A stretch of DNA of 51,602 bases from Candidatus Levybacteria bacterium CG2_30_37_29. Lineage in GTDB: Bacteria; Patescibacteriota; Microgenomatia; Levybacterales; GWA1-39-11. Of this stretch, positions 7,696 through 15,212 are shown one piece after another. Within the stretch, counting starts at the first letter, position 1. Each line of letters opens with the position of its first letter. The DNA is taken from NCBI GenBank assembly GCA_001873215.1, contig MNYS01000006.1, positions 120,839-172,440 of the forward strand, written 5' to 3'. The notes beneath the pieces are model-generated. The model was not told the DNA's origin. It did no database searches and worked only from the letters and a program-made list of their open reading frames with translations. The position numbers and the translations under genes were made by a program.

Positions 7696-8550
7696 AATTA
7701 AATGCGCCTGGCAGTTTAATAAGTCTCGCTGATAGTTTTCAGTCGGGATCCCGCACGAATATGAAATTCGTCGGGGCAAGATGGTGGAAATCCATCTTAA
7801 TAGTTGAAGAACAGTCCCGATGGGTAACCAATCGGGATGAAGGGTTCGATGTATCGAAAAGCAGCCTAAAATAAAAAAAGCATTTCGACCTTTAAGTGTA
7901 CTAAGGGGAAGAAATATACAAAAAGCTTTTTAGGATGTTTGAAACTGTTTATTAAATGACCCAGGGAGATCCTATGTGCATCAGAACTATAATAGGCCAT
8001 AGGAAGTCAGCTGATTCCATAGTACCTTCAGATTATGTATAATTTTAATGTGGAGGGAAGGGATGAACTCTAAATTAAACCCTTATTATTTAGTAGGTTT
8101 AGTTGATGGCGAAGGTTGCTTTAGCGTAACCTTTAATAATCACAAAAGCAACCGCTTAATAGAAGTGAGATTGATTTTTGAGATTGAGCTAAGAGAGGAT
8201 GATAAAGAAATTTTAGAGAGAGTAAAAGAAACTTTTGAATGTGGGAATTTATACAATCTTCAATATGAGAGATACAAAAAATGGAGACCACATTATAAAT
8301 ACAAGGTTTCAAACTTGAGTGATATTACTAAAAAAGTAATATCTTTCTTTAAAAAATATCCTCTTCAGGCAAAGAAGAAAAAGAGTTTTGAGTTGTTTGC
8401 TCAAGTAGCAAAACTTATTACTCAGAAACGCCACTTAACCCGCGAAGGGGTAGAAGAAATTAGATTACTAAAAGAGGATTTAGCAAGAGACTCGCTGGAT
8501 GCGGGAAACCCGCACGTCCAGTGGGGAGCGGAATAGTTCTTAACCGCGAT
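7696..8550 (+). mobile_element. Intron with group II features and a LAGLIDADG ORF in the 16S decoding site
   Basis: The universal sequence TTGTACACACCGCCCG is split as TTGTACA (ending 7695) and CACCGCCCG (starting 8551), about E. coli 1396/1397. The insert has group II marks. A 31-nt domain V-like hairpin lies at 8493-8523: CGCTGGAT pairs with GTCCAGTG, a two-base AC bulge sits at 8514-8515, and the distal stem GCGGG/CCCGC caps it. A short domain VI-like GCGG/CCGC hairpin follows, and the 3' end is ...GAT, fitting the AY rule. The 5' consensus GUGCG appears as ATGCGCC starting at 7702, six nucleotides inside the intron rather than at its edge. Many hairpins fill 7705-7870. No reverse transcriptase is present. 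Confidence 0.7.
8063..8536 (+). CDS. LAGLIDADG homing endonuclease, intron-encoded
   Basis: A 157-residue single-motif LAGLIDADG protein. The motif is seen as YYLVGLVDGEGCFSV near the N-terminus, with the acidic catalytic position in VDGEG; the rest alternates strands and helices as in the family. The ATG at 8063 is preferred over 8048 because GGAGG (8052-8056) lies 6 nt before it. One-motif enzymes work as homodimers and cut intronless alleles, here presumably the 16S decoding site. The C-terminal codons (reading DSLDAGNPHVQWGAE) overlap the domain V-like hairpin, so protein and ribozyme share sequence. LAGLIDADG ORFs in group II introns, instead of reverse transcriptase, are known chiefly from rRNA genes. 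It may also assist splicing; that is inference. Confidence 0.93.
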   Translation: MNSKLNPYYLVGLVDGEGCFSVTFNNHKSNRLIEVRLIFEIELREDDKEILERVKETFECGNLYNLQYERYKKWRPHYKYKVSNLSDITKKVISFFKKYPLQAKKKKSFELFAQVAKLITQKRHLTREGVEEIRLLKEDLARDSLDAGNPHVQWGAE

Positions 8551-8737
8551 CACCGCCCGTCAAGGCAGCAAAGTCGGTAGCTATTGAACCCCGATTATTC
8601 GGGGGAGATAGAGATCGGTGATGAAGCTTAAGTCGTAACAAGGTATCCCTAGCCGAAGCTGGGGATGGATCACCTCCTTTCTAAAAAAACTTTTCTTCCC
8701 GATTTATTTGGAAAGAAGTTTAAATTTTTAGATTTCT

Positions 8738-8757
8738 TTCCTACCACTATCTGAACA
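8738..8757 (+). other. 3' arm of the 16S rRNA processing stem
   Basis: TTCCTACCACTATCTGAACA pairs with the leader at 5763-5782. A partial second copy, CTACCACTATCT, follows at 8796-8807 and could compete for the same leader arm. Confidence 0.7.
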
Positions 8758-8827
8758 CCTTTGAAATTTAATGCGATGATAAGGGCAGCCTTTGGCTACC
8801 ACTATCTAAGCATCTTTTTATTAAAAA

Positions 8828-8851
8828 AACCCGATTAACTCGGGTTTTTTT
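8828..8851 (+). terminator. Rho-independent terminator after 16S rRNA
   Basis: AACCCGA-TTAAC-TCGGGTT followed by a run of T forms a compact stem with a U-tract about 150 nt after the mature 16S end. It supports a transcription unit that contains only the 16S gene. Confidence 0.85.
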
Positions 8852-8954
8852 GTAGAAAAATAAGCGTTTAAAAATAGCTTAGTTAAAACTCCTAACTACG
8901 CATTTCGTTGAATTTGTATTGCTTCTATGAGACACTAAGTAAGTATTTATTTTT

Positions 8955-9794
8955 ATGGATGTTCTTTTTTTAGTTTTCTCTGTATTAGCTTTTTGGATTA
9001 TTATAGGGTCTTTATATATTAGATTCATCATTTATCCTTTTCGGTTACTGAAACCTTTCCGTTTATCGAAAATGTTCTTAATATCTGTAATAATTTCTAC
9101 AAGTCTTTTTCTTTTGAATTTTTTCCGTCTAACTTACCTATTGAGCCGAATTAGTGGGGGATACGGACAAGATTGGGTTGGTCTTGGTCTTGGTATCGAG
9201 CTTTTAGTTTCAACACCCTTATTAATACCCCTAATTTTATTAGCGAATCTCGCTGGTAAAATGGCTCGCGATACAAAAGAGAGTAGTAAAGTTAGGTCTA
9301 CAAGTTTACTAATTAAAAGGGTCGCTACTAAATTCATTATTTTTATATTAATTATGTTAATCATCACGCCTTATTTAGTTGGATTTTATGAAAGTCTGGC
9401 AAAATACAAATCTCTATTTTCTTCAAATAAACAATCAACACCAATAGAACGTTTTGATGACACAACTGGATATAAATACGTTGGAGAAATGTTATGGATG
9501 AAAATAGAATCATTTAAAATTGAAGAAGGAGGGGCAGCAAAGATTAGAGTTGATACTATTCTCAAGGGGAGCTTTGAAAAAGATATAGATTTATCATATA
9601 TCCATATGGATTTTACACCCCCTGGTGGAAAGCCGGTTTCCAATGCTCCCATACCAACAGTTACAAAATATCATATGAAACCGCCGCAAAAATTAACAAT
9701 GGATTTAGAGTATAATGCGATTGGAAAAGGTCCAAATTATACATTTAATTACAATAATTTTGGTTCTACTGTTTCGTTGGGAACGTTTCGTTAA
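8955..9794 (+). CDS. Hypothetical membrane protein with extracytoplasmic C-terminal domain
   Basis: A 279-residue protein with hydrophobic segments at about residues 3-25, 37-58, 80-98 and 125-148, then a soluble beta-rich C-terminal region of about 120 residues (GYKYVGEMLWMKIESF ... LGTFR). The first three helices are followed by a Lys/Arg-rich loop (MARDTKESSKVR), which suggests a cytoplasmic face there and an outside C-terminus. I recognise no family. It follows the 16S terminator and is followed by a terminator-like hairpin at 9853-9878, so it is probably a single-gene transcript. No Cys or metal-binding pattern is evident. Confidence 0.7.
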   Translation: MDVLFLVFSVLAFWIIIGSLYIRFIIYPFRLLKPFRLSKMFLISVIISTSLFLLNFFRLTYLLSRISGGYGQDWVGLGLGIELLVSTPLLIPLILLANLAGKMARDTKESSKVRSTSLLIKRVATKFIIFILIMLIITPYLVGFYESLAKYKSLFSSNKQSTPIERFDDTTGYKYVGEMLWMKIESFKIEEGGAAKIRVDTILKGSFEKDIDLSYIHMDFTPPGGKPVSNAPIPTVTKYHMKPPQKLTMDLEYNAIGKGPNYTFNYNNFGSTVSLGTFR

Positions 9795-9855
9795 AAAACC
9801 TATTAGTTTTTCCTGACACTTTTCAAGCATCCAAATACTTAGTTAAAAACACGAC

Positions 9856-9883
9856 CCCCGATTCTATTGGGTTTTTTTGTGGC
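9856..9883 (+). terminator. Terminator-like hairpin; left copy of a 28-bp direct repeat
   Basis: CCCCGATTCTATTGGG followed by seven T and GTGGC forms a short CCC/GGG stem with a U-tract at the end of the preceding plus-strand gene. The same 28 bp occurs at 13442-13469 in the same orientation, on the other side of the large glycoside hydrolase gene. Confidence 0.6.
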
Positions 9884-9922
9884 CTGCCCGCTAATGCCTG
9901 AACATAGCGATTGCAGGCGGGG
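9882..9922. repeat. GC-rich imperfect palindrome
   Basis: GCCTGCCCGC at the left and GCAGGCGGGG at the right surround CTAATGCCTGAACATAGCGATT, making an imperfect GC-rich hairpin. It contrasts strongly with the AT-rich surroundings and looks like a dispersed intergenic repeat of the REP/MITE kind, without a recognised transposase partner here. Confidence 0.5.
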
Positions 9923-9952
9923 GAAAAACTTGTATCTACTACTTTTCAAACA

Positions 9953-12900
9953 TTAAAGATGAAAGCTTATATCCCTTAACTTATTAAAGTCAAAAATATC
10001 AATTATATTATCTTGTTTGCAATCTGAGTCTTTACTAGTTTTTGTTGTTCCCAAGAATTCATCTTTCCACCAATCAAAGTCAAGATTGTCGACTTTTCCT
10101 GACGATTCACCCTTGGCAGGGTCACAGGTGGGGATTAATGTTGGTGTTGCGACAGAAGGGGTAGCTGTAGGTGTTGCGATGGGACCGGTTGTGGGTGTAG
10201 CGGTAGGTACAGGAGTGTTTGTTGGGAATGAAGTCGGGGTAGGAGTTGGAGTGGCTGTGGGGTTTATAGATGAAAAATTGCGCCCAAAATACCAAACAGA
10301 TTTACCAGAAGTAAAAGGACTTCTTGTTATATGAACCGTTTCAAACCAATTTTTTCCAGGTGCAGGTTGTGTTGTTAGCCATGGTGTAAAGCGAATTTCA
10401 GCTATAATTTCATCTTGGTCACCAAGCGGGGCTTCAACGGATTGGTACTGTGCGACTTCGCTATCTCCCCAGAACGTTACTTTGTTATCAAGTGGATGTT
10501 CAAGACCAATAAATCTTCCTAAAGTTAGGTATCCATCAGGATTGGGTTTTGGATAGGTAAGAGCATCGTATGTCATATTGTTTATTTTAATATATCTGAC
10601 CAAGTCAACAAGTCCGTAATAATTTCCTAGAGCTAACGCCTCAACCGGACTGGAATCATCGTTAAGGACGACCTGAAATTTAACTTTTTGTTCGCCGTTG
10701 TTAATTGTCATCAATAGATAAAAATGTGCTCCGTTTGGAAAACGAGAAAATTGATATTTAGCAACGGTTTGCGTAGAAGTTTGAGAAACAATGCTTTGGA
10801 TTATGGTTGCTCCATCAATTTCGGCATTTCCCCATACTCCTCCAACTCGGGCAATTGGGACTATATTATTATATTGTTGCCAGCTTCCGCTTGAAGTCTT
10901 GTAGAAAAGATCAATGATTCCGGTAATAGATGGAGAAGGTATAATGCGGATATATTCATTTTCATAATATGGTGGAGGTGTGGGTGTAGGACTTGCGACA
11001 TTTACTCCAAAAAGCTTCTTTGCGAGATTAAAATTTTCTTCTCCATCCTCAGTTGTTGGAGCAAAGGCATATCCCTCTGTGAACCCGTTCCAAATATCAA
11101 GAGTAATTCCTGCAGTTTCATATTTTTTGGCAAGATTTTCGACCGAACTTCTCCATGCAGAATTATCTCCATAAACAGTGCCTGGTGGACGAACTAGATG
11201 ATCATCATAACCGGGTAGGACATTTGCCATTAAAGGAATGTTTGAAGATTTCCACCTTTCAAGGATTTCTTCCGCTTTAGTTAATCTTTCATTCTCGGTA
11301 TTACCGTCGGAAGTAATATTAAAAGGATTTATTGCAAGAAGCGATTGGGTATTTTGCAATGCATTTACATCGGGACCTTCATATGACCCGTTTGCGGGAA
11401 GCGGGGTAGGGTCGATAATAAAACCGATTTTCTGTCCTGTTTCAGACTCAATTTTGTTTGCTACTGTATCAAATGCTTGGGCAAATTCTTGTGTATTTAC
11501 AGAACCGGCATGGATTGTTTCGATTAGCCAAATTACTTTCCTCTCCTGTCCATTTTTATCATATATTTTTAACCAATTTAAGTATGTTCCGTAAGTTGAG
11601 AGCAGCGATTTAATTCTTGCTTCCAGTTTTGATGTATCTTGCGGAAAGTCTTTCCAGAACTCAAAACTTTGCATTGGATTGTCTGTATTTGTAACTACTT
11701 CAATGAGAGGTGCAACCATGAGTTGTCTTGCAGCAGCTTTTTCAAAGGTTTTTTTGTTAGCGTCGATTGTGCTTTGGGTCGGAGCATACTGCAAATTTTC
11801 ATTGTTTGGCCCCCACCATGAAAGTTTTATTGTATTTGCGCCTGCGTTTTTTATCTGGTCAAAAGTTTGGTTAAGATACGATTCTTCTGTCGTGTAAGGA
11901 GGATAATATTGGAGTAGAGGATGTCTGGTATAAAATTGTTTAACATTGTTATTTGGTAATCCGCCAAAAAAGAAAACGCCTTTAACTTTTTGCCCTGAAA
12001 ATTCTGTGTTTGCAATTCTCCCCCAGTTATTTGTCGGTGATGGAGTAGGAGCAGCCTCACATCTATTTGTTGCTGGATTACAAAAAGTACAATTATTTTG
12101 AGCTACATTGCAATCAGTCGGGCAACTCGCTAAAGTTTCGCCAGCATCACAAATTCCATTGCCGCAGTAAGATGCAAATAACAAGGTATTCATAACAGTT
12201 GAATATGATGCTTTAGGAGTTCCATCCTTTTTCATAATGCCAAACGTATTTTCACAATTGTATAGAGGATCAGCAAAAGCAGGGTTATCTCTATATTCAA
12301 AAATGAGCACTGAATCCGCGCCACCTTGCCTTGCTCGTTCAATGTATTGCGGTAGTAATCTTTTCTGATCTTCCTCAGTCCATGTAGAGCTTCCAGTGCA
12401 TAAACCTGTCTCAGTAACTATTACAGGTTTGCCATATGTGGCTTTTAGGTCTGCAGTATTCGCAGTTATAGCTTGTATTTCTGCTGAATCATTGTCAGGG
12501 TAAATATCAACAGAAATAACATCTAGATTAGAACCGATGGAATTAAAGTACAATTTCCAGCGGTCACGAAGAGCGGAATTGTAAGGCCAGCCTCCGCTAG
12601 TTGTTGTGATTTGAGCATTCGGATCTATGCTTCGAAGAGTAGTTCTTGCCTGGCCTAATACTGCATTTAGCTGGGAAAGATACGCATCACTTAGGGGAGA
12701 TTTGCTGACATCATTGCTGAATTTATCAAATGCATGCAAATCAGATTCGCCTAATACTAGCCAAAGTCTCAATTTAGCTGTAAATCGAATGCCAAGCTCG
12801 CGATAATATGCGTCAGTTATTGTAAGATATTGAGATTGCGTATATTTGGTTTCATGCGAGCCAGACGCGTCAGAATAAAGTTTTGCCCACTGCGGAACGT

Positions 12901-13393
12901 TAGTTACAAGTTCAACCTGGAATCCTTTGCCGCGAGCATAATCGATTGCCTGGCTATATTGATCAAGACGACTAGGATTGCAGTTTATTGGTGAAGCGAC
13001 TGAACAATCGATGGTTGCAGATGACGGGTCTGTTCTTGGGAAAGCCTCCCAGTCCCAGATGGGGAACCGTATTAGAATCGGTTTTAATCCGGCTGCAGCT
13101 TTTATGGCGTCGATATCCTGCTTAAAAACCTCATAAGTGAGAGGATTAGGATCATTGATAAAAGAAGTATCGAAATTAATGTGAGTGTTGAAACCAGCTG
13201 ATGCCAGTGGAGGCAAAGCACAATCCGCCTGCTTATTGCATAGTGCATTGCATGCATTAAATTCTTGTGCTGCTCTTTGCCTGATGTCTTGTGATTTTCG
13301 ATTAAGTAACAATGTAACCGGTATTGAGATGATAAGTAAGACAGTAAGCAGTGTGCCAATTACCTTCTTTTTGGATAATAAATTCATATACAA
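9953..13393 (-). CDS. Large secreted glycoside hydrolase with two barrel domains and dockerin-like C-terminus
   Basis: A 1146-residue exported protein. An N-terminal transmembrane helix (10-30) is followed by KSQDIRQRAA. Residues about 60-390 look like a clan-A TIM barrel: LVLGES (E216 as acid/base) and VIVTETG (E328 as nucleophile) sit where cellulase-like families have theirs. A Cys-rich CGNGICDAGE...CPTDC motif and CTFCNPATNRC follow. A second barrel-like domain (about 460-790, GVFFFGGLPNNN ... WLIETIHAG) and a beta-rich domain (about 810-1040) come next. A Thr/Pro linker then leads to a C-terminal module with DNLDFDWWKDEF and DCKQDNIIDIFDFNKLRD, which resembles duplicated dockerin calcium loops. 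It would act at the cell surface on a polysaccharide. Fold calls are from motifs; substrate is unknown. Confidence 0.85.
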   Translation of the reverse strand: MYMNLLSKKKVIGTLLTVLLIISIPVTLLLNRKSQDIRQRAAQEFNACNALCNKQADCALPPLASAGFNTHINFDTSFINDPNPLTYEVFKQDIDAIKAAAGLKPILIRFPIWDWEAFPRTDPSSATIDCSVASPINCNPSRLDQYSQAIDYARGKGFQVELVTNVPQWAKLYSDASGSHETKYTQSQYLTITDAYYRELGIRFTAKLRLWLVLGESDLHAFDKFSNDVSKSPLSDAYLSQLNAVLGQARTTLRSIDPNAQITTTSGGWPYNSALRDRWKLYFNSIGSNLDVISVDIYPDNDSAEIQAITANTADLKATYGKPVIVTETGLCTGSSTWTEEDQKRLLPQYIERARQGGADSVLIFEYRDNPAFADPLYNCENTFGIMKKDGTPKASYSTVMNTLLFASYCGNGICDAGETLASCPTDCNVAQNNCTFCNPATNRCEAAPTPSPTNNWGRIANTEFSGQKVKGVFFFGGLPNNNVKQFYTRHPLLQYYPPYTTEESYLNQTFDQIKNAGANTIKLSWWGPNNENLQYAPTQSTIDANKKTFEKAAARQLMVAPLIEVVTNTDNPMQSFEFWKDFPQDTSKLEARIKSLLSTYGTYLNWLKIYDKNGQERKVIWLIETIHAGSVNTQEFAQAFDTVANKIESETGQKIGFIIDPTPLPANGSYEGPDVNALQNTQSLLAINPFNITSDGNTENERLTKAEEILERWKSSNIPLMANVLPGYDDHLVRPPGTVYGDNSAWRSSVENLAKKYETAGITLDIWNGFTEGYAFAPTTEDGEENFNLAKKLFGVNVASPTPTPPPYYENEYIRIIPSPSITGIIDLFYKTSSGSWQQYNNIVPIARVGGVWGNAEIDGATIIQSIVSQTSTQTVAKYQFSRFPNGAHFYLLMTINNGEQKVKFQVVLNDDSSPVEALALGNYYGLVDLVRYIKINNMTYDALTYPKPNPDGYLTLGRFIGLEHPLDNKVTFWGDSEVAQYQSVEAPLGDQDEIIAEIRFTPWLTTQPAPGKNWFETVHITRSPFTSGKSVWYFGRNFSSINPTATPTPTPTSFPTNTPVPTATPTTGPIATPTATPSVATPTLIPTCDPAKGESSGKVDNLDFDWWKDEFLGTTKTSKDSDCKQDNIIDIFDFNKLRDISFHL

Positions 13394-13441
13394 AGATAAT
13401 TAATAATACCACTTTTAAACATATGCAGGCTTAGATCAAAA

Positions 13442-13469
13442 CCCCGATTCTATTGGGTTTTTTTGTGGC
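13442..13469. repeat. Right copy of the 28-bp terminator-like direct repeat
   Basis: Identical to 9856-9883 over 28 bp. Here AAACCC pairs with GGGTTT, giving a better stem. It lies upstream of the minus-strand hydrolase start and follows no evident plus-strand gene. As a pair of direct repeats flanking one large gene it may mark an inserted or duplicated segment. Confidence 0.6.
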
Positions 13470-13536
13470 TAAAAAATGTAGTTTAAAACTTTTAATCAGC
13501 CACGTTTTATGCTAAACTTCTATTCATGGCGCGGTG

Positions 13537-13582
13537 GCCTACCTGCCGGCAGGCAGGCGAAGTTCCGCCAAGGGCGGACAGG
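13537..13582. repeat. GC-rich dispersed repeat (CCTGCCGGCAGGCAGG type)
   Basis: CTACCTGCCGGCAGGCAGG and GTTCCGCCAAGGGCGGA form two adjacent hairpins of very high GC content. It lies inside the disrupted tRNA and probably caused the break. Confidence 0.55.
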
Positions 13583-13614
13583 GTTCATGCGAGAGTTGGG
13601 AATTTTCTAAACTT

Positions 13615-13686
13615 GGTGCGATGGCGAAGTGGTAACGCGGCGGTCTGCAAAACCGCTATGCACGGGTTCGAATCCCGTTCGCACCT
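13615..13686 (+). tRNA. tRNA-Cys (GCA)
   Basis: Acceptor GGTGCGA pairs with TCGCACC. The D-arm is GCGAAGTGGTAACGC. The anticodon stem GCGGT/ACCGC encloses CTGCAAA with anticodon GCA. The T-arm is ACGGG-TTCGAAT-CCCGT. Discriminator U73 is the cysteine identity base. CCA is not encoded. Confidence 0.93.
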
Positions 13687-13847
13687 CATTAAGAAAAGTG
13701 CGGGACAAAACTTTTACTCCGATAAAATCGGAGGTAGCTGAAAGCGTTAGCGAGGGTTCAATTCCCTTCCGCGCCTCAAAACTGTTACATATTTATGAGT
13801 CTTTTGTAAAGAAGAATTTCCTCTTCGTGCTATAATAAACCTCAGAT

Positions 13848-14021
13848 ATGCCAAACGCAGAAAGACAGCTCGGATATTTCAGAAAAGTTGAAGCAGATGT
13901 AGAAAAAGCAGGAGGACTTGTATTGGCAGTTTTTGGTATTTTTACACATGAGCTTCAGCCCGTTGCAATGGGATTGCTAATACATTTAATAGGTAAATGG
14001 CGGACTCCTAAAACTGCATGA
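13848..14021 (+). CDS. Small hypothetical protein (57 aa)
   Basis: A 57-residue ORF beginning MPNAERQLGYFRKVEADVEK and ending GKWRTPKTA, with one hydrophobic segment (about residues 22-47). TATAAT at 13831-13836 lies 11 nt before the ATG. Its TGA overlaps the ATG of the next gene (ATGA at 14018-14021), which suggests translational coupling. I recognise no family; the organisation rather than the sequence supports it as a gene. Confidence 0.6.
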   Translation: MPNAERQLGYFRKVEADVEKAGGLVLAVFGIFTHELQPVAMGLLIHLIGKWRTPKTA

Positions 14022-14389
14022 TGGAAGAAAATCAAAAAAATTCAGAGCAGCAAAATTCCGGTCAAGAAAATAGAAAAGCAGAATCCCGTCTTCAAGAAGA
14101 AATACAAGCCGGTGAATGGCAGCGTTTGAGTAACTTTGAAATCTACAGAACCCGAAGCCGTCAAGGGAAAATTATCGCAACGCATCAGGCGCTTGCAAAT
14201 AGAATAAAGCAACTCGAAACATTATTCTATCAGTTGGTAAAAAATCATCCGCAAAAATCAGTAAAACTACTCGCGGAAATAAAACGTTTGAGAATTTTGC
14301 TTGAATATCTTCTCCAAGCACTTATTTGGGAAGAAAAAGGAGAGCTTGAAGAACACCGGAGCCCTGAAGAATTGGAAGGGATGATTTAA
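14018..14389 (+). CDS. Hypothetical helical protein coupled to the 57-aa gene
   Basis: A 123-residue protein with a Gln/Asn/Glu-rich disordered N-terminus (1-30) and then two or three amphipathic helices (about 37-110) with basic segments such as FEIYRTRSRQGK. It ends in an acidic tail, EEHRSPEELEGMI. No signal peptide or membrane helix. The start overlaps the stop of the upstream 57-aa ORF by ATGA, so the two are probably made from one mRNA. No family is recognised. The pair lies between tRNA-Cys and tRNA-Ile. Confidence 0.65.
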   Translation: MMEENQKNSEQQNSGQENRKAESRLQEEIQAGEWQRLSNFEIYRTRSRQGKIIATHQALANRIKQLETLFYQLVKNHPQKSVKLLAEIKRLRILLEYLLQALIWEEKGELEEHRSPEELEGMI

Positions 14390-14437
14390 TCCTTATTATT
14401 GTTTTCAAGCTTACATCTCTGGTAAAATATAATGTCT

Positions 14438-14510
14438 GGGCATCTAGTTCATCGGTTAGAACGCTTTCCTGATAAGAAAGAGGTGCATGGTTCGATTCCA
14501 TGGATGCCCA
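14438..14510 (+). tRNA. tRNA-Ile (GAT)
   Basis: Acceptor GGGCATC pairs with GATGCCC, D-arm is GTTCATCGGTTAGAAC, and anticodon stem CTTTC/GAAAG encloses CTGATAA with anticodon GAT. The T-arm is CATGG-TTCGATT-CCATG, discriminator A. CCA is not encoded. It lies between a plus-strand gene and the convergent cohesin gene. Confidence 0.95.
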
Positions 14511-14569
14511 CAATTTTTTTCTAAACCCCGTTTAAACTTTTCTCAGAAACCTTTTGTTCGTTCAAGATG

Positions 14570-15160
14570 TTATTTCGCTGGCTGTTGGAGTGTAATTTCC
14601 AGAGGAGTTGTTTGTTTTAATACCGATTCTGAGACTCCAAATTTTGTAACCATTGTTTTATTAACAAAGCTGATAAACGTTTGGGCGGGAAGGAGAGCAG
14701 TTGTTGCTTTTTGAAATGTCACTGTTGCAATTTTTCCGGCACCCTTTATTCCTTTTTGATTGGAGTTGGTAAAAAAGAAATATGATACTCTTCCAAGCGT
14801 AGGGTCAACTTCAGACAAAAGAACTTTGCCAAGCCCAAAAAACGAGGCGTCAAGTGGGGCGGCAATCTTAACGTTTGTTATAACTTTTGGATCGTAAGTC
14901 AATTCTACTTGAATACCTGAAATCTCATCATTTGACGTATCGGCAAGGATATCTACGCTTACCGGAGTTGAGCCGGAAGCATCAATAAGCGCGGGCGCAA
15001 AAGACAGTGTTGTTGATTTTACAACGGCGGCGATTGTTGGTGCAATAGAAGGTTTCTGAACAACCGGTTTTATTGATTGATCTGATGTTATTGCAAGAAT
15101 TACCAAAACTGTTGTAGTAATTGCAAGAATAATTATAAGAAGTGTAGTTTTTTTGGGCAT
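14570..15160 (-). CDS. Membrane-anchored cohesin-domain protein
   Basis: A 196-residue protein with an N-terminal transmembrane anchor (residues 6-25), a short Pro-containing linker and one cohesin-like beta-sandwich (about 48-192). Cohesin marks are TLSFAPA at the first strand, ISGIQVELTYDPKVITNVKI in the middle and GKIATVTFQ near the end; the dockerin-free C-terminus ends LEITLQQPAK. Cohesins bind dockerin modules through calcium-dependent pairing, so it could tether the dockerin-like proteins encoded downstream. It is the first gene in the minus-strand direction after tRNA-Ile and is separated from the cohesin/dockerin gene by about 50 nt. Domain fold is inferred from sequence pattern. Confidence 0.75.
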   Translation of the reverse strand: MPKKTTLLIIILAITTTVLVILAITSDQSIKPVVQKPSIAPTIAAVVKSTTLSFAPALIDASGSTPVSVDILADTSNDEISGIQVELTYDPKVITNVKIAAPLDASFFGLGKVLLSEVDPTLGRVSYFFFTNSNQKGIKGAGKIATVTFQKATTALLPAQTFISFVNKTMVTKFGVSESVLKQTTPLEITLQQPAK

Positions 15161-15165
15161 ATACT

Positions 15166-15200
15166 ATCAATTATCAATTATCAATTTTAAATTTTCAAGT
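15166..15200. repeat. AT-rich low-complexity tract (TCAATTATCAATTTTAAATTTTCAA type)
   Basis: ATCAATT is repeated three times in tandem and followed by TTAAATTTTCAA in the short gap between two minus-strand genes. The same flavour of sequence appears in other gaps and in the helix 26 insert of the 16S rRNA. Confidence 0.5.
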
Positions 15201-15212
15201 ACTCAATTTAGT

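Larger units (their letters stand above)
13528..13776 (+). pseudogene. Disrupted tRNA (Cys-like acceptor) split around an intact tRNA-Cys
   Basis: GGCGCGGTGGCC (13528-13539) looks like a tRNA 5' end. The matching 3' end is at 13752-13776: T-arm GAGGG-TTCAATT-CCCTT, then CCGCGCC and discriminator T. The acceptor halves GGCGCGG and CCGCGCC are perfectly complementary but about 240 nt apart. Discriminator U73 and a GGCGCG acceptor fit tRNA-Cys. A GC-rich repeat breaks the 5' half right after the D-arm start, and a complete tRNA-Cys lies between the halves. It is most likely a broken tRNA gene. Confidence 0.5.

Noticed and set aside
7696-8550. Considered that the 16S intron could be group I, since LAGLIDADG ORFs are typical of group I introns.
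   Set aside because: No G before the 3' exon at the only join that restores TTGTACACACCGCCCG, and no P7-like core was found by eye. The domain V-like hairpin and AU end fit group II better.
10120-10270. Plus-strand frames rich in Val-Gly (for example around 10130-10270, 15700-15920, 26240-26400, 28560-28640 and 29280-29380).
   Set aside because: They are antisense readings of the Thr-Pro linker codons of real minus-strand genes; no start signals or domains.
13697-13740. CTCCG-ATAAAAT-CGGAG (13717-13733) as anticodon arm of the 3' tRNA fragment.
   Set aside because: The loop would give anticodon AAA with A at position 34, and no matching D-arm or acceptor is next to it; it is more likely an intergenic hairpin.
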